Source: Billgrantia antri (lineage in GTDB: Bacteria; Pseudomonadota; Gammaproteobacteria; Pseudomonadales; Halomonadaceae). From it: 64,000 nucleotides of DNA. This document shows positions 25,257 through 36,470 of the stretch, piece after piece; position 1 is the first letter of the stretch; each line of letters starts with the position of its first letter. Under the pieces are notes generated by a model. It saw only the letters and a program-made list of their open reading frames with translations, was not told the origin of the DNA and ran no database searches. The stretch is taken from assembly GCF_019430905.1 (NCBI RefSeq), contig NZ_JAHYCA010000005.1, forward strand, positions 124,001 through 188,000. The letters are read 5' to 3'. The position numbers and the translations under genes are program-made.

Positions 25257-26297
25257 CTACCGAATTTCCCCCTCTCCATGCGCCCCGGCTGCCTTGAGCG
25301 CCCGTGCGCATTCCGCGACCAGGGCCGGCCCACGATAGATGAAGCCCGAATAGAGCTGGACCAGATCGGCGCCGGCCTCGAGCTTCGCCACTGCCGCCTC
25401 GCCGCTGTCGATGCCGCCCACGCCGACGATCGGCAGCTCGGGCAGGTGGCGGCGCAGCTCGCGGATCACACGGTTGGAGGGTTCGAACACCGGCCGCCCC
25501 GAAAGTCCCCCTTGTTCGTCGGCATGGGCAAGCCCGGTCACCGCTTCCCGCGACACCGTGGTGTTGGTCGCAATCACCGCATCGATGCCGCTCGCGGCGA
25601 TGCTCTCCGCGACCAGCCCCACCTCCTCCGTGCTCATGTCCGGGGCGATCTTGACCGCCAGCGGCACCCGCCGGCCAGCGGCCTGATCCAGACGGCTGCC
25701 CGCTTCGCGCAGGGTGCCCAGCAAGGTATCGAGGTGCTCGCCGAACTGCAGGTTGCGCAAGCCCGGCGTGTTGGGCGAGGAGATGTTCACGGTCACATAG
25801 TCGGCATGCGCGTGGACCTTCTCCAGGCAGGTCAGGTAATCGTCCACGGCCCGCTCCACCGGTGTGGTGAGGTTCTTGCCGATGTTGATGCCAACCACCC
25901 CGTCGAAGCGCGACGCCTTCACTCGCTCGACGAGATGATCCACTCCGGCATTGTTGAAACCCATGCGGTTGATGATCGCGCCTCGCTCCGGCAGGCGAAA
26001 CAGACGCGGCCTGGGATTGCCCTCCTGCGCCTTGGGTGTGACGGTACCGACTTCGACGAAACCGAAGCCGAGTGCCCCCAGCGCATCGAGATGATCGGCA
26101 TTCTTGTCCAACCCCGCCGCCAGTCCCACCCGATTGGGGAAGCGCAGCCCCATCAGTTCCACCGGATCGTCGACACGCGCCTCACCCAGCAGCCCCGCGA
26201 GCTTGAAGCGATGGGCCAGGTCCAGAGCCGAGAGCGCATGGCCGTGGGCGGTTTCGGCATCGAGGCGAAACAGAATCGATCGGGCAAGCGCGTACAT
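25257..26297 (-). CDS. pyrD: Dihydroorotate dehydrogenase (quinone), class 2
   Basis: PyrD oxidises dihydroorotate to orotate in pyrimidine synthesis, passing electrons to quinone at the inner membrane. The 346-residue protein has the class 2 N-terminal amphipathic segment ([18 protein letters not shown]), the FMN-binding core [31 protein letters not shown], and the catalytic serine region [14 protein letters not shown]. The ATG at 26297 follows CAGGAG; the frame extends seven codons upstream without a ribosome site. A consensus TATAAT lies just upstream. Confidence 0.95.
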   Translation of the reverse strand: MYALARSILFRLDAETAHGHALSALDLAHRFKLAGLLGEARVDDPVELMGLRFPNRVGLAAGLDKNADHLDALGALGFGFVEVGTVTPKAQEGNPRPRLFRLPERGAIINRMGFNNAGVDHLVERVKASRFDGVVGINIGKNLTTPVERAVDDYLTCLEKVHAHADYVTVNISSPNTPGLRNLQFGEHLDTLLGTLREAGSRLDQAAGRRVPLAVKIAPDMSTEEVGLVAESIAASGIDAVIATNTTVSREAVTGLAHADEQGGLSGRPVFEPSNRVIRELRRHLPELPIVGVGGIDSGEAAVAKLEAGADLVQLYSGFIYRGPALVAECARALKAAGAHGEGEIR

Positions 26298-26334
26298 GGG
26301 GGCTCCTGAGGCTGGCAATGGGCGAAGCGGGCGG

Positions 26335-26340
26335 ATTATA
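26335..26340 (-). promoter_or_regulatory. -10 element of the pyrD promoter
   Basis: A perfect TATAAT on the minus strand lies about 38 bases upstream of the pyrD start. No good -35 hexamer is seen at 16-18 bases. Confidence 0.5.
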
Positions 26341-26361
26341 GCAGTGCCGCAAGCCCAAGAC

Positions 26362-26392
26362 GACGCACCCCGCCCTATCGGCGGGGTGCGTC
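26362..26392 (-). terminator. Long GC-rich hairpin after gdhB (probable terminator)
   Basis: A perfect 13-bp stem, GACGCACCCCGCC against its complement, with a five-base loop lies 33 bases past the gdhB stop. It lacks a clear U-tract on either strand, so termination may be weak. It separates gdhB from the pyrD promoter. Confidence 0.6.
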
Positions 26393-26424
26393 GGGCATCA
26401 CCGGTTGAGGTGATTTCGGCCCAT

Positions 26425-29400
26425 TCAGCCTTCGCCGTTGCTTTCGGCCAGGTCCACCAGTTCGCGCACGGCCACGGCGAACAGCGGGAAGCTCGCCTGG
26501 CTGCCGCTGCGGACTTCGGCGATCAGACGGCACCAGCGATCATGCAGCGAAGCATGCATGGCCAGCCAGTTGTCGACGCGCTCGTCGGGCTCGCGGCCGT
26601 CCTCGGTCTTGAGCACGCTGGTGGTAAGCGCCAGTTGCTGGCGATCGATGTCGTCGCGGAATGTCTCGCGGGCCTGGGCCTGCCAGCTGTCGCGGACGTC
26701 GAGGTTGCTGACCTGCTGGATCATCCAGGGCAGCTCGAGGCGGTCACCGATCTCGAAGAAGACCTCGGCAACACGTTGCGGCTTCTCGTCGGTCTGACGC
26801 GCCGCCTGAATGATGCCCAGTGCGCCGTAGAGGCTGCCCGACGCCGCCACCGTAGCCGCCAGATCCTCGGGCACGCCGGCCTCGAGGAGTTCGCCACGCT
26901 TCCGTTCCCAGCGGCTGCGCTCCTCGCCGCGCAGCAGCTCGCCGATGCTCTCCTGCAGCTGGGCGACCCGCGGCGCAAAATACTCGATGGCATCGCGAGT
27001 GGAAAGCCCCAGCCGCTGGCGCAGGAACCAGCGAGTGGTACGCCGGATAAGCCGCATCAGGTCGAGCATCATGGCGTACTGCACCTGACTCGACACCCGG
27101 TTGTCTAGCGCTTCGATGCGCTCCCACAGGTCGGAGAGCTGGAAGCTGTCGCGGGCGATGATGTAGGCGCGCGCGATGTCGGCGGCGCTGGCCCCGGTGG
27201 AGTCGATCAGGCGACGCACGAAGACGATGCCCATGTGATCGACCAGATCGTTGGCCACCTGGGTGGTGACGATCTCGCGCTTGAGGCGGTGAGCGTACAT
27301 TTCGTCATGGAAGCGCTCGACCAGCACGCGAGGGAAGATCCGTTCCACGTACTGCTGGATATAGGGATCGTCGGGCACGTCGGAGGCCAGTACATCACCC
27401 TTGAGTACGCTCTTGGCATAGGAGATCAGCACCGAGAGTTCCGGGTGGGTCATGCCCTGGTCGGCATTGACCCGCTCCTGCATCTCGTCGTCGGAGGGCA
27501 GGAATTCGAGCTCGCGGTCGAGCTGGCCGGCAGCCTCCAGCTCGCCGATGAAACGCCGGTAGGGGCCGATGCCATAGCGTGACAGGATTTGCGACAGGTC
27601 CAGTGCTTGGGTCTGGCGGTAATTGTCGAGAATGACCAGTTCGGCGACCTCTTCGGTCATGTCGGCCAGCAGTTGGTTGCGCTGCTTCTCCGTCATGTCA
27701 CCGCGCTTGACCACTTCATCGATCAGGATCTTGATGTTGACCTCATGGTCGGAGCAATTGACCCCGCCGGCATTGTCGATGAAATCGGTATTGACGAGCA
27801 CACCCCTGGCGGCCGCCTCCATGCGACCTCGCTGGGTCAGGCCCAGGTTGCCGCCTTCGCCGACCACCCGGCAGTTGAGTTCATTGCCGTTGATGCGCAG
27901 CGCATCGTTGGCCTTGTCGCCGACCATGGCATCGGTTTCCTGACTGCCCTTGACGTAGGTACCGATACCGCCGTTCCACAGCAGGTCGAAGTGCGACTTG
28001 AGCATGGCGCGGATCAGGTCGTTGGGCGACAGGCGCTCCTCCTCGATACCGAACACTTCCTTCATCTGCGGCGAGATTGGGATCGACTTGGCACTGCGCT
28101 TGAATACTCCTCCGCCCTCGGAGATCAGCGACGCATCGAAGTCCTCCCAACTGGAGCGCGGCAGCTGGAACAGCCGCTGCCGCTCGACGAAGGTAGCGGC
28201 GGCGTCGGGGTGCGGGTCGACGAAGATGTGCAGGTGGTTGAAGGCGCCCAACAGGCGAATCTTGTCGGAGAGCAGCATGCCGTTGCCGAACACGTCGCCA
28301 GCCATGTCGCCAATGCCCAGGACGCTGAACTCTTCCTGCTGGGTGTTCAGGCCGAGGTTGCGGAAGTGGCGCTTCACCGACTCCCAGGCCCCGCGCGCGG
28401 TGATACCCATCTTCTTGTGATCGTAGCCGTTGGCACCGCCGGAGGCGAAGGCGTCACCCAGCCAGTGACCGTACTCGGTGGAGATCTCGTTGGCGATGTC
28501 GGAGAAGGTCGCTGTGCCCTTGTCGGCCGCCACCACCAGGTAGGCATCGTCGTCGTCATGACGCACCACGTCCCTGGGTGGAACCACTTCGCCGCCGACG
28601 AGGTTGTCGGTCACATCGAGCAGCGCCCGGATGAAGGTCTTGTAGCAGGCGATGCCCTCCTGCTGGATGGCATCGCGATCGCCACCTTCGGGCAGGCGCT
28701 TGCAGACGAAGCCACCCTTGGCGCCCACCGGCACGATGACCGCGTTCTTGACCTGTTGCGCCTTAACCAGCCCCAGCACCTCGGTGCGGAAGTCTTCCTG
28801 GCGGTCCGACCAGCGCAGCCCCCCACGGGCGACCTTGCCGCCACGCAAATGAACCCCCTCGACTCGCGGCGAGCAGACGAAGATCTCGAAGGCCGGACGC
28901 GGCTTGGGCATGCCGGTGACCCGCTTGGGGTCGAGCTTGTAGGCGATATAGTCCTTGAACTTGCCGTCGGCGGTGCGCTGATAGTAATTGGTACGCAGCG
29001 TGGCGCGGATCAGCTCCATGAAGCGGCGCAGCAGCTGGTCGTCGCTGAGGCTGGCGACACCGTCGAGGTGTCGATTGATGCGTTCGATACAGGCCTGCAC
29101 CTCGCCTTCGCCAGGACGCTGCTCGGGATCGAAACGCAGCTTGAACAGGGTCACCAGTTCGTGGGTGATCTCCGGATAGCTGGTCAGCGTGGCGGCGATG
29201 TAATCCTGCGACATGCCGAAGCGGATCTGCTTCAGGTAGCGGGCGTAGCCGCGCAGCATGGCCACTTCGCGCCAATCCAGGTTGGCGGCAATCACCAGCC
29301 GGTTGAAGGCGTCGTTCTCCGCCTCACCGGCCCAGATGCGCTTGAACGCCTCGATGAAAGGCTCGCGCATCTTCTGCAGGCTGACCTCGGTGGCGGTATG

Positions 29401-31263
29401 GTGCTCGAGGTCGAAGTCGTGCAGCCAGTAGCGCATCTCGGGGGTAACGAATTCATAGGGACGTTCGCCGATCACGCGCAGCCCCAGGTTCTCCATCACC
29501 GGCAACACGTCGGAGAGCGGGATCGGGCGGTCACGCTGGAACAGCTTGAGGTTGACACCGCTGCCCTCCTCCTCCACCAGGCGGTAAAGGGTGAGCGCCA
29601 GCGGCTCGCCGGCATCGAGGTCGGCCAGGTGCTGCAGATCGAATACCGCGGTGCGCGAACCGAAGTCGTCGCGATAACTGGCCGGGAAGGCATCGCGGAA
29701 ACGGTCCATCAGGCGGTTTGCCTGCTCCTCGCCGAACCCCTCCACCAGCGCTTCGTGCAGCTCGTCGCGCCAGCTGCGGGCCAGTTGGGCGACCTTGGCT
29801 TCCAGGCGCTTGAGGTTGACCTCGCGGGGCGTATCGCCGCGGAAGCGCAGAATGAACTGGATACGGGCGAGGATCGACTCGGAGAGGTAGGTATTGAAGT
29901 CACCGAAGGTCGCGTCGAGTTCCTCGCACAGCAGGTTCTGGATCCGCACGCGCAAGTCGGTGGAGAAGACATCGCGCGGCACGAACACCAGGCACGAGTG
30001 GAAGCGCCCGGAGCGGTCAGTGCGAATGAACAGCCTCACCCGCCGACGCTCGCGGATGTCGAGAATTCCCAGCGCCGTGCGCGCCAGCTCCTGGGTATCG
30101 ATCTGGAACAGGTCATCGCGCGGATAGACCTCGAGGATCTGCAGCAGCTGCTTGCCGTTGTGCCCCTTGGGGTTGAAGCCGGCGATCTCCATCACCGCCT
30201 TTAGCTTGTGTCGCAGCAGCGGGATGTTGCGCGGCGACTCGTTGTAGAGGCTGGAGGTAAACAGGCCGAGGAAGCGGTGCTCGCCGATGACCCGCCCTTG
30301 CTCGTCATAGCGGTCGACCGAGATGTAGTCCGGGTAGGTGGGGCGATGGACCCGGGCATGGTGCGAACTCTTGGCGAAGGAGAGCAGTTGGGGCACCAGC
30401 ACGAAGCGGTTGCCCTCGATGCCGAGCTCGGTACGAATGCGCTCCTGGTAGCGCGGCAGGTCGAGGCGGAACACGCCGAGTTCACTGCCCTCGGCCTTGA
30501 CCAGCCTGTCGCCGTCGGCATCGGACTCGATGGTATAGGCGTCATAGCCCAGGAAGGTGAAGTTGTCGCGCACCAGCCACTCGAGGAAGGCGATCGCCTC
30601 TTCATGGTCAATCGGCTCGATCTGCTCGGGACGACCGGCCTTGAGTTCGGCGACGGCCTGACTGGCGCGCTCGCTCATCGCCTCGTAGTCACCCACGGCG
30701 ATGCGCACGTCGCGCAATACCTCTTGCAGCGACTGCTCGATGTCGGCCAGTACCTCGGGATTGGAGTGCCGGTCGATCTCGATGGCGATCAACGACTCAC
30801 GTTTGGCAGGGGCGTTGGCGTCACGCGGTGAGCCGACCTGCAGCAGATCGTGCCCGCGATTGCGCTCCACCGCCAGCACCGCGTTGTGAATGGCATGCAC
30901 GGTCAGGCCGCGCCGGTTCAGCTCGATACGCACCGAGTCGACCAGAAACGGCATGTCCTCGTGCAGCACTGCAACGAAGGTGTGCGAGGATTGCCAGCCG
31001 TGCTCCTCGAAGTCGGGATTGAAGACGCGTACCTTGGGCGAGGCGTGATCGAAATGCTGTATGAAGTGCCAGACCGACAAGGTGGCGCCATAAAGGTCGT
31101 CCAGGCGGCGGTCAGCCAGATCCTCCAGCGGCACCGTGGCATAGAAGTGGCGGGCGAACGCCTCCACCTCTTCGGCCCGCCCCTTCTCGAGTCGGCTATC
31201 CAGGCGTTCGCGCAGCTGCTTGAGAATTTCCTGCCGGCCAACTTCGATCGTCTCGTATTGCAT
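26425..31263 (-). CDS. gdhB: NAD-specific glutamate dehydrogenase, large (180-kDa class)
   Basis: A 1,612-residue NAD-dependent glutamate dehydrogenase that deaminates glutamate to 2-oxoglutarate, usually in amino-acid catabolism. The size and N-terminus ([20 protein letters not shown]) match the class found in Pseudomonas and Streptomyces. The first ~700 residues are the regulatory ACT-like region; the catalytic core lies around 800-1150, with [20 protein letters not shown], the lysine loop [15 protein letters not shown] and [16 protein letters not shown] for the nucleotide-binding fold. The C-terminal ~400 residues form the all-helical domain of this class. No frameshift is seen in 4.8 kb. 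It stands alone between pyrD and trmA. A long antisense open frame here is a codon-bias artefact. Confidence 0.95.
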   Translation of the reverse strand: MQYETIEVGRQEILKQLRERLDSRLEKGRAEEVEAFARHFYATVPLEDLADRRLDDLYGATLSVWHFIQHFDHASPKVRVFNPDFEEHGWQSSHTFVAVLHEDMPFLVDSVRIELNRRGLTVHAIHNAVLAVERNRGHDLLQVGSPRDANAPAKRESLIAIEIDRHSNPEVLADIEQSLQEVLRDVRIAVGDYEAMSERASQAVAELKAGRPEQIEPIDHEEAIAFLEWLVRDNFTFLGYDAYTIESDADGDRLVKAEGSELGVFRLDLPRYQERIRTELGIEGNRFVLVPQLLSFAKSSHHARVHRPTYPDYISVDRYDEQGRVIGEHRFLGLFTSSLYNESPRNIPLLRHKLKAVMEIAGFNPKGHNGKQLLQILEVYPRDDLFQIDTQELARTALGILDIRERRRVRLFIRTDRSGRFHSCLVFVPRDVFSTDLRVRIQNLLCEELDATFGDFNTYLSESILARIQFILRFRGDTPREVNLKRLEAKVAQLARSWRDELHEALVEGFGEEQANRLMDRFRDAFPASYRDDFGSRTAVFDLQHLADLDAGEPLALTLYRLVEEEGSGVNLKLFQRDRPIPLSDVLPVMENLGLRVIGERPYEFVTPEMRYWLHDFDLEHHTATEVSLQKMREPFIEAFKRIWAGEAENDAFNRLVIAANLDWREVAMLRGYARYLKQIRFGMSQDYIAATLTSYPEITHELVTLFKLRFDPEQRPGEGEVQACIERINRHLDGVASLSDDQLLRRFMELIRATLRTNYYQRTADGKFKDYIAYKLDPKRVTGMPKPRPAFEIFVCSPRVEGVHLRGGKVARGGLRWSDRQEDFRTEVLGLVKAQQVKNAVIVPVGAKGGFVCKRLPEGGDRDAIQQEGIACYKTFIRALLDVTDNLVGGEVVPPRDVVRHDDDDAYLVVAADKGTATFSDIANEISTEYGHWLGDAFASGGANGYDHKKMGITARGAWESVKRHFRNLGLNTQQEEFSVLGIGDMAGDVFGNGMLLSDKIRLLGAFNHLHIFVDPHPDAAATFVERQRLFQLPRSSWEDFDASLISEGGGVFKRSAKSIPISPQMKEVFGIEEERLSPNDLIRAMLKSHFDLLWNGGIGTYVKGSQETDAMVGDKANDALRINGNELNCRVVGEGGNLGLTQRGRMEAAARGVLVNTDFIDNAGGVNCSDHEVNIKILIDEVVKRGDMTEKQRNQLLADMTEEVAELVILDNYRQTQALDLSQILSRYGIGPYRRFIGELEAAGQLDRELEFLPSDDEMQERVNADQGMTHPELSVLISYAKSVLKGDVLASDVPDDPYIQQYVERIFPRVLVERFHDEMYAHRLKREIVTTQVANDLVDHMGIVFVRRLIDSTGASAADIARAYIIARDSFQLSDLWERIEALDNRVSSQVQYAMMLDLMRLIRRTTRWFLRQRLGLSTRDAIEYFAPRVAQLQESIGELLRGEERSRWERKRGELLEAGVPEDLAATVAASGSLYGALGIIQAARQTDEKPQRVAEVFFEIGDRLELPWMIQQVSNLDVRDSWQAQARETFRDDIDRQQLALTTSVLKTEDGREPDERVDNWLAMHASLHDRWCRLIAEVRSGSQASFPLFAVAVRELVDLAESNGEG

Positions 31264-31469
31264 CCCTCACCTCGGCTGCCTGGGGCCGTGTCGCGGCCCT
31301 GGGAAAGAATCGGCGTGACTCGCGGCCACGTGACGGGAAGCTTACTGCAGCCCTGCGCCACACCCTATCGACTTGCCAGCCTTCTCATGGAGCATGTCGC
31401 TTGTGCATCGAGACGGTACGTTTCGCTACTTGACAACGCCTGTTGCTTTCTATCCGAACGAGTCGGCCT

Positions 31470-32579
31470 TCAGGCGGAAATTTTCTCCAGCAACACCCCG
31501 CATTCACAGTGATGAGTCCAGGGGAACTGATCGAACAGCGCGAAACGGGACATTCGATGAGTGCGGCTCAGCGCTTCCAGGTTGCGCTCCAATGTCTCGG
31601 GGTTGCATGAAATATAGACGATTCGCGAATATTCGCTCAGTTGGCGGCAGCTCGCCTCATCGAGGCCTGCGCGGGGCGGATCCACCAGCACGGTGGAGAA
31701 GTCGTAGCCTTCCAGCGCCATCTCGCTGACTCGCCGCCCGCCCTTTTCTCCCTTGAGCGCCGCACTGAACTCTTCTGCCGACATGCGCCCCACCATCACG
31801 TTGTCGATGCCATTGGCGCCCAGATTCTGCTGAGCACTCGCCACCGAGGTGCGCGAGATCTCGGTGGCCAGCACACGGCGGAAGTTCTCGGCCAGCGCCA
31901 CGGTGAAATTGCCATTGCCGCAGTAGAGCTCAACCAGGTCGCTCGCCTGGCTGCCGCGGGTCACGTCTCGCGCCCAGGCCAGCATGGCGCGACAGATCTC
32001 GGCATTGGGCTGGGTGAAGCTGTTTTCCACCTGCTGGTAATGGAAGGTACGCCCTTCCACCTCAAGGCGCTCCCAGACGTGATCGCGCTCGAGCACCAGC
32101 CGCTGCTTGCGTGAGCGTCCGATGATCTTGATGTCGAGCCGCCGCTGGAGACGCCGCGCCTCCTCTTCCCAGGTCGAATCCAAGGGCCGGTGATAGACCA
32201 GGGTCACCAGGGCCTCTCCGGAGAGGGTGGTGAGGAACTCGACCTGGAACAGGCGTCGGCGCAGCACGTCGCTCTCCAGCAGCGCCTCGCGCAGGCGTGG
32301 CATCAGCTCGTTGATGCGCCGACTGGCGACGGGGTAATCGTCGAGGCGGATCACCCGCTTCTGCTTGGGATCGTCAGGCTGGACTTCGAACATCGCATAG
32401 AAAAGATCATCGCCTTCATGCCACAGGCGAAACTCGCAGCGCTGCCGATAGTGGCTCGGCGGCGAGGGAAAGACCTCCAGCTCGGGCGGGTCGAAGCGTT
32501 CGAACTGCTGAACGATGCGCTCGCGCTTGGCCGCGAGCTGCTGGTCGTAGCGGGCAGGGTCGACAACGGGAATGGACAC
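31470..32579 (-). CDS. trmA: tRNA (uracil-5-)-methyltransferase
   Basis: TrmA makes the conserved T54 of tRNA (and a 10Sa RNA uridine). The 369-residue SAM enzyme has ELYCGNGNFTVALA as the SAM loop, VLVDPPRAGLDEASCRQL as motif IV and YISCNPETLERNLE, whose cysteine is the nucleophile; a C-terminal glutamate (HHCECGVLLEK) is the general base region. It lacks the N-terminal TRAM domain and Fe-S cysteines of RlmD/RlmC, which supports TrmA. The length equals E. coli TrmA. It is followed by 206 bp before gdhB on the same strand. Confidence 0.94.
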   Translation of the reverse strand: MSIPVVDPARYDQQLAAKRERIVQQFERFDPPELEVFPSPPSHYRQRCEFRLWHEGDDLFYAMFEVQPDDPKQKRVIRLDDYPVASRRINELMPRLREALLESDVLRRRLFQVEFLTTLSGEALVTLVYHRPLDSTWEEEARRLQRRLDIKIIGRSRKQRLVLERDHVWERLEVEGRTFHYQQVENSFTQPNAEICRAMLAWARDVTRGSQASDLVELYCGNGNFTVALAENFRRVLATEISRTSVASAQQNLGANGIDNVMVGRMSAEEFSAALKGEKGGRRVSEMALEGYDFSTVLVDPPRAGLDEASCRQLSEYSRIVYISCNPETLERNLEALSRTHRMSRFALFDQFPWTHHCECGVLLEKISA

Positions 32580-32617
32580 GGCATCTCCAGTCGTGTGCAG
32601 GGCGTAGGGAAGAGGAA

Positions 32618-33394
32618 TCAGCCGACGATCAACAGCTGCGGTTCGTCGAAACCGAAGCCGGCCAGCGCTCGGGACAGGCCGGCATCGGGCGACGTGGCCA
32701 GGCTCCGGTCACGCCCCGCCCTGGTTGCCGGATCGCGCGCTACCTGTACCGTGCGGCGAGCAATGGCATCGCTGGAATCGACCAGACGAACCGGCCGCGG
32801 AAACGCAGCGGCAAGCCGTTCGCCAAGCAGCGGGAAGTGCGTACAACCCAGCACGACGGTATCGAGATCGGACTCCTGCCACAGCGGCGCCGTAACAGCC
32901 TCGATGATGCTTGGGTCCGGCTCGTCGCCGGCCAGCAGACGCTCGGTCTCGTGCACCAGGGGATCGGCGGCCACGCGAGTGACCCGACAGTCGGCAGCGA
33001 AGGTCTCGATCAGTCGGTCGGTATAAGGACGCGCCACGGTGGCGCTGGTCGCCAGCAGGCCGATGTGCCGGCTGACGCTCATGGCCGCGGCAGGCTTGAT
33101 CGCCGGCACCGTACCCACGACCGGCACCGTCAGGTGCGCGCGCAGGGCATCCAGCGCCAGGGTACTGGCAGTGTTGCAAGCCACCACCAGCGCACAACAG
33201 CCGCTGGCCGCGACTGCGGCCTCGCAGACCGCAAGAATGCGCGTCACCAGCCAGTCATCGGGGCGCGTGCCGTAAGGCAGCATGGCATTGTCGCAGGCAT
33301 ACACCAACGCGGCATTGGGCAGGCGATGCCTCAGCGGGGGGACGACCGACAGACCGCCGACGCCGGAGTCGAAGATCAGTATCGGGCCGGACAT
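32618..33394 (-). CDS. murI: Glutamate racemase
   Basis: MurI supplies D-glutamate for peptidoglycan. The 258-residue protein starts MSGPILIFDSGVGGLSVV, has the first catalytic cysteine in VVACNTAST and the second in VLGCTHFPLL. These two cysteines form the two-base, cofactor-free racemase centre. It lies 38 bp upstream of trmA on the same strand and may be co-transcribed with it. Confidence 0.94.
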   Translation of the reverse strand: MSGPILIFDSGVGGLSVVPPLRHRLPNAALVYACDNAMLPYGTRPDDWLVTRILAVCEAAVAASGCCALVVACNTASTLALDALRAHLTVPVVGTVPAIKPAAAMSVSRHIGLLATSATVARPYTDRLIETFAADCRVTRVAADPLVHETERLLAGDEPDPSIIEAVTAPLWQESDLDTVVLGCTHFPLLGERLAAAFPRPVRLVDSSDAIARRTVQVARDPATRAGRDRSLATSPDAGLSRALAGFGFDEPQLLIVG

Positions 33395-33524
33395 GGCGAA
33401 ACGGAACTCATGGATGTCGCTCGGCTGCTACCAGAATGGGTCGATTAACAGAGTGGACCTATTCTAGCAGCATGCCGAGCGAGCAGAAGCCTCCGTTGAC
33501 CGATTCGCCGCGTGTCGACCGTCG

Positions 33525-34076
33525 TCAGGCAGCCGGCTCCTCGGCTTCGCACAGCTCGGCATAGAGTTCCGGGTAGGCTTCCTGAAGCCGCTCCAGCTTG
33601 GCCGCCGCATCCTCGGGCAGCGCCTGGGCCAACAGCTCCAGATCATGATCGCCGAAGTGATCGCGGATCAGGGGGAAGAGAAGCTCACGCTCATCGCGTA
33701 GATAGGCGCGATGCGCATCCAGGTAAGCCTTGAGGTCCTCGGCGAAGCGGTCCATCGGGATCACGGCATCCATCAGGATCATGTCGATGTCGTTGGATAG
33801 ACGCATCAGGCGCGGCTTGAGTGCCTGGTAATCGCTCGATAGTCGATCAATGAGCTCGCTGCACTCGGGCACGACCACCCGCAACCTCTCCGAACAGATA
33901 CGCTCCAAGGGAATGGTGAACCCTTCCATGTAGTCGAGGATGTAGTCGACAACCTCGCGGACCAGTTGGAAATTGGGGCGTTCACCAGCCACCAAGGCCT
34001 TCTGCTTGAGCTGAAGAACGTGCAACATGCGCGCCATATTGGCATGATCCTGACGCAACTGGGTCAGCATGGGCAT
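33525..34076 (-). CDS. Hemerythrin-like (HHE) domain protein, degenerate
   Basis: A 183-residue all-helical protein whose layout follows the HHE cation-binding domain: LRQDHANMARMLHVL at the start, VVDYILDYMEGFTIPLERI, and AYLDAHRAYLRDERELLFPLIRDHF. In active family members the second helix carries H-H-P-x-E-(D/H) and the fourth has HxxxE; here these read T54-I-P-L-E58 and Y125-L-R-D-E129. Only H11, E58 and E129 remain of the usual ligands, so a normal di-iron site is unlikely. It is monocistronic and divergent from rarA across 248 bp in which I see no other gene. Its function is unknown. Confidence 0.75.
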   Translation of the reverse strand: MPMLTQLRQDHANMARMLHVLQLKQKALVAGERPNFQLVREVVDYILDYMEGFTIPLERICSERLRVVVPECSELIDRLSSDYQALKPRLMRLSNDIDMILMDAVIPMDRFAEDLKAYLDAHRAYLRDERELLFPLIRDHFGDHDLELLAQALPEDAAAKLERLQEAYPELYAELCEAEEPAA

Positions 34077-34324
34077 GTCGAGGCCTCCTCTAACAGCGAT
34101 GAGCGGATATAGATCTTGGATTCCTGGGACGGAAGCAGGTTCAGTCTTGTCGCTTCCGGGCTACGGCCTCGTCGCAATCAAGACACGGCACGGAATGGCA
34201 GGATGCAGTCTCAACCCTAGACCCTTTGGCTGGATCCCGCACATCGCCCAAGGTCGTATTGCAACCCACAGAGATAGTGCTAGCCGGCTGACCGGCATCA
34301 CACGGCAGCAGGAGGAAAAACATC

Positions 34325-35668
34325 ATGGACCTTTTCGGCCAGGCGCCCGACGATTCCGCCCCGCTGGCCTATCGCATGCGCCCGCGGCGCTTCGACGACT
34401 ACGTTGGCCAGCAAGCCCTCGTCGGGCCGGGCAGGCCGCTGCGGCGCATGGCCGAGACCGGCAGCATACGCTCGATGATCCTGTGGGGACCGCCCGGCAC
34501 CGGCAAGACCACGCTGGCCGAGATCCTCGCCGAACATTCCGGAGCGCACCTGGAGCGGCTTTCAGCCGTAATGGCCGGGGTCAAGGAGATCCGCGCCGCT
34601 GTGGAGCGAGCCGGTGTCATGCAGGGCCAGGGCCGCCCCACTCTGCTGTTCCTCGACGAAATCCACCGGCTCAACAAGAGCCAGCAGGACGCCCTGCTGC
34701 CCCATGTCGAATCGGGCCTTTTGACGCTGATCGGCGCCACGACCGAAAATCCTTCCTTCGAAGTCAATTCCGCGCTGCTCTCGCGCGCCCGGGTGCACGT
34801 GCTCACCTCACTCGACGAGAGCGAACTCATCGAGGTGATGCGACGCGCCCTGCGTGACGAGGAGCGCGGGCTGGGCAGGCGACGCATCGCGGTCGACGAC
34901 GAGGTGCTGGGCATCCTGGCCCGCGCCGCCGCCGGCGACGCCCGGCGCGCCCTGGGCATGCTGGAAACCGCCTGCGACTTCTGCGTTTACGAAGGAGACG
35001 GTGAACGGCTGCCGCGCGAGGCGTTGGATACCGCACTCGGCCATCAGACCAGCGCCTTCGACAAGCAGGGCGACCATTTCTATGACCTGCTCTCGGCGAT
35101 CCACAAGTCGGTACGCTCGTCGCGCCAGGACGCAGCGCTGCTCTACATCGCCCGTTTCATCCAGGGCGGCGGCGATCCGCTCGACGTCATCCGCCGACTG
35201 GCGGCGATCGCTTCCGAGGATGTGGGCAACGCCGACCCGCGTGCCCTGCCGCTGGTCATGGCAGCCTGGGACGCCTACCTGCGCCTGGGCGACTACGAAG
35301 GCCAGCGCGCCATCGCCCACGCCGCCATCCATCTCGCCATCGCGCCCAAGAGCAATGCCATCGACCAGGCGTGGAAGCGTGCCAAGGCGTACGTTGCCGC
35401 CCAGCCACGCCTGGAGGTGCCTACCTACCTGCGCAACGCTCCCACCAAGCTGATGGAGTCTCTCGGCCATGGCCATGGCTATCGCTATGCTCATAACGAG
35501 GCGGAGGGCTACCCCGCGGGCAGCGCGCACGACTGCTGGCCTGACGACCTGCCGCGCGAGGCCTTCTACCAACCCAGCGAACACGGTCAGGAGAAGCGCT
35601 ACGCCCAGTTGATGGCCTGGCGCGCCGAACTGGATGCCCGTGCCGACGAGAGCGGGGAAGAGGGGTAG
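34325..35668 (+). CDS. rarA: Replication-associated recombination protein A (AAA+ ATPase)
   Basis: RarA (MgsA) acts at stalled replication forks and is related to clamp-loader and RuvB ATPases. The 447-residue protein has PLAYRMRPRRFDDYVGQ at the N-terminus, Walker A GPPGTGKTT, Walker B LLFLDEIHRLNKSQ, sensor ATTENPSFEVNSALLSR, and the C-terminal tetramerisation region (RRLAAIASEDVGNADPRAL, then NEAEGYPAGSAHDCWPDDL). It is usually next to lolA and ftsK in the same direction; here it converges on lolA. Confidence 0.96.
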   Translation: MDLFGQAPDDSAPLAYRMRPRRFDDYVGQQALVGPGRPLRRMAETGSIRSMILWGPPGTGKTTLAEILAEHSGAHLERLSAVMAGVKEIRAAVERAGVMQGQGRPTLLFLDEIHRLNKSQQDALLPHVESGLLTLIGATTENPSFEVNSALLSRARVHVLTSLDESELIEVMRRALRDEERGLGRRRIAVDDEVLGILARAAAGDARRALGMLETACDFCVYEGDGERLPREALDTALGHQTSAFDKQGDHFYDLLSAIHKSVRSSRQDAALLYIARFIQGGGDPLDVIRRLAAIASEDVGNADPRALPLVMAAWDAYLRLGDYEGQRAIAHAAIHLAIAPKSNAIDQAWKRAKAYVAAQPRLEVPTYLRNAPTKLMESLGHGHGYRYAHNEAEGYPAGSAHDCWPDDLPREAFYQPSEHGQEKRYAQLMAWRAELDARADESGEEG

Positions 35669-35674
35669 AAACGC

Positions 35675-35699
35675 CAGCGCCGCCTGCTGGGCGGCGCTG
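35675..35699. terminator. Hairpin between convergent rarA and lolA
   Basis: A perfect 10-bp stem CAGCGCCGCC/GGCGGCGCTG with a five-base loop lies midway in the 51-bp gap between the two converging stops. There is no strong U-tract, so bidirectional termination is probable but not certain. Confidence 0.55.
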
Positions 35700-35719
35700 T
35701 CGATGGGCTCGGTACTGCT

Positions 35720-36346
35720 TCAGTGGCTGTCGCGGATCACGTCGGCTCCGTCGGGAATCTCGAACGCGAACCGGCTGTCGTCGATGCCCTGGTTGGTACG
35801 CACCTCGCTGAACTCGATGACGGTTTCCTGGCCGGTGCTGTCGATCATCTGCAGTGCGGCGAGACGTTCCTCGTTGAAGGTCATGTGCAGCTCCTCGAAT
35901 AGCGTATCGGCCGCCTTCGGCACCAGGCGGAAAGTCTCGCTACCGCCCTGCTGCTGACGCGACACCTCGTAGCTCTCGGTCAGCTCGCCGGCGCTGCCGG
36001 AAAGCAGCAACGCCGGAGTATGGGTGACCCGCTCGTCGAGCGCCTGCACGGTAACCTGCTCCAGGTCGGGGTCGTAGAGATAGACCTCGCTGCCATCCGA
36101 GACCACTTCCTGCTGGTAGGGTGCGTCGACTTCCCAGCGAAACTTACCGGGGCGCGACAGCCACATGTGGCCGTTGGCCTGCTGCAGGCGCTCGCCGCTG
36201 CCGTCCAATATCAGCTGCTCGAAACGCGCCTCGACGGTCTCCAGCGGCTCGAGCATGCGGGTAAGGCGCTCGGCGCCTTCGCTGGCCATCGCGGCGGCCG
36301 GCATGAGAACGGTCAGGGCCAGTGCAGCTACGGTCTTCTTCATCAT
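35720..36346 (-). CDS. lolA: Outer-membrane lipoprotein carrier protein LolA
   Basis: LolA shuttles lipoproteins across the periplasm from LolCDE to LolB. The 208-residue precursor has a signal peptide (MMKKTVAALALTVLMPAAAMA), then the unclosed beta-barrel: VEARFEQLILDGSGERLQQ, MWLSRPGKFRWEVDAPYQQ, and LYDPDLEQVTVQ. FRWEV with its conserved Arg is the family signature. It follows ftsK on the same strand with a 124-bp gap. Either of two adjacent ATGs could be the start. Confidence 0.93.
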   Translation of the reverse strand: MMKKTVAALALTVLMPAAAMASEGAERLTRMLEPLETVEARFEQLILDGSGERLQQANGHMWLSRPGKFRWEVDAPYQQEVVSDGSEVYLYDPDLEQVTVQALDERVTHTPALLLSGSAGELTESYEVSRQQQGGSETFRLVPKAADTLFEELHMTFNEERLAALQMIDSTGQETVIEFSEVRTNQGIDDSRFAFEIPDGADVIRDSH

Positions 36347-36470
36347 CGATTGTCTCTCCCTGGGCGGTCCAAGTGGATCCTGTCTCTCGGACCCGCGGCG
36401 CGCCGGCGGGTTGCATGCCCGCCGGCGCTTTCATGATTGATGCATGGTTGTCGCCTGTCGACGACGCGGG

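Noticed and set aside
27589..30204. A long open frame (871 codons) antisense to gdhB
   Set aside because: It lies wholly inside the coding region of a well-conserved 1,612-residue enzyme. Its composition is rich in Val, Gly, His, Asp and Gln, as expected from reading high-GC codons in reverse. No domain is recognisable.
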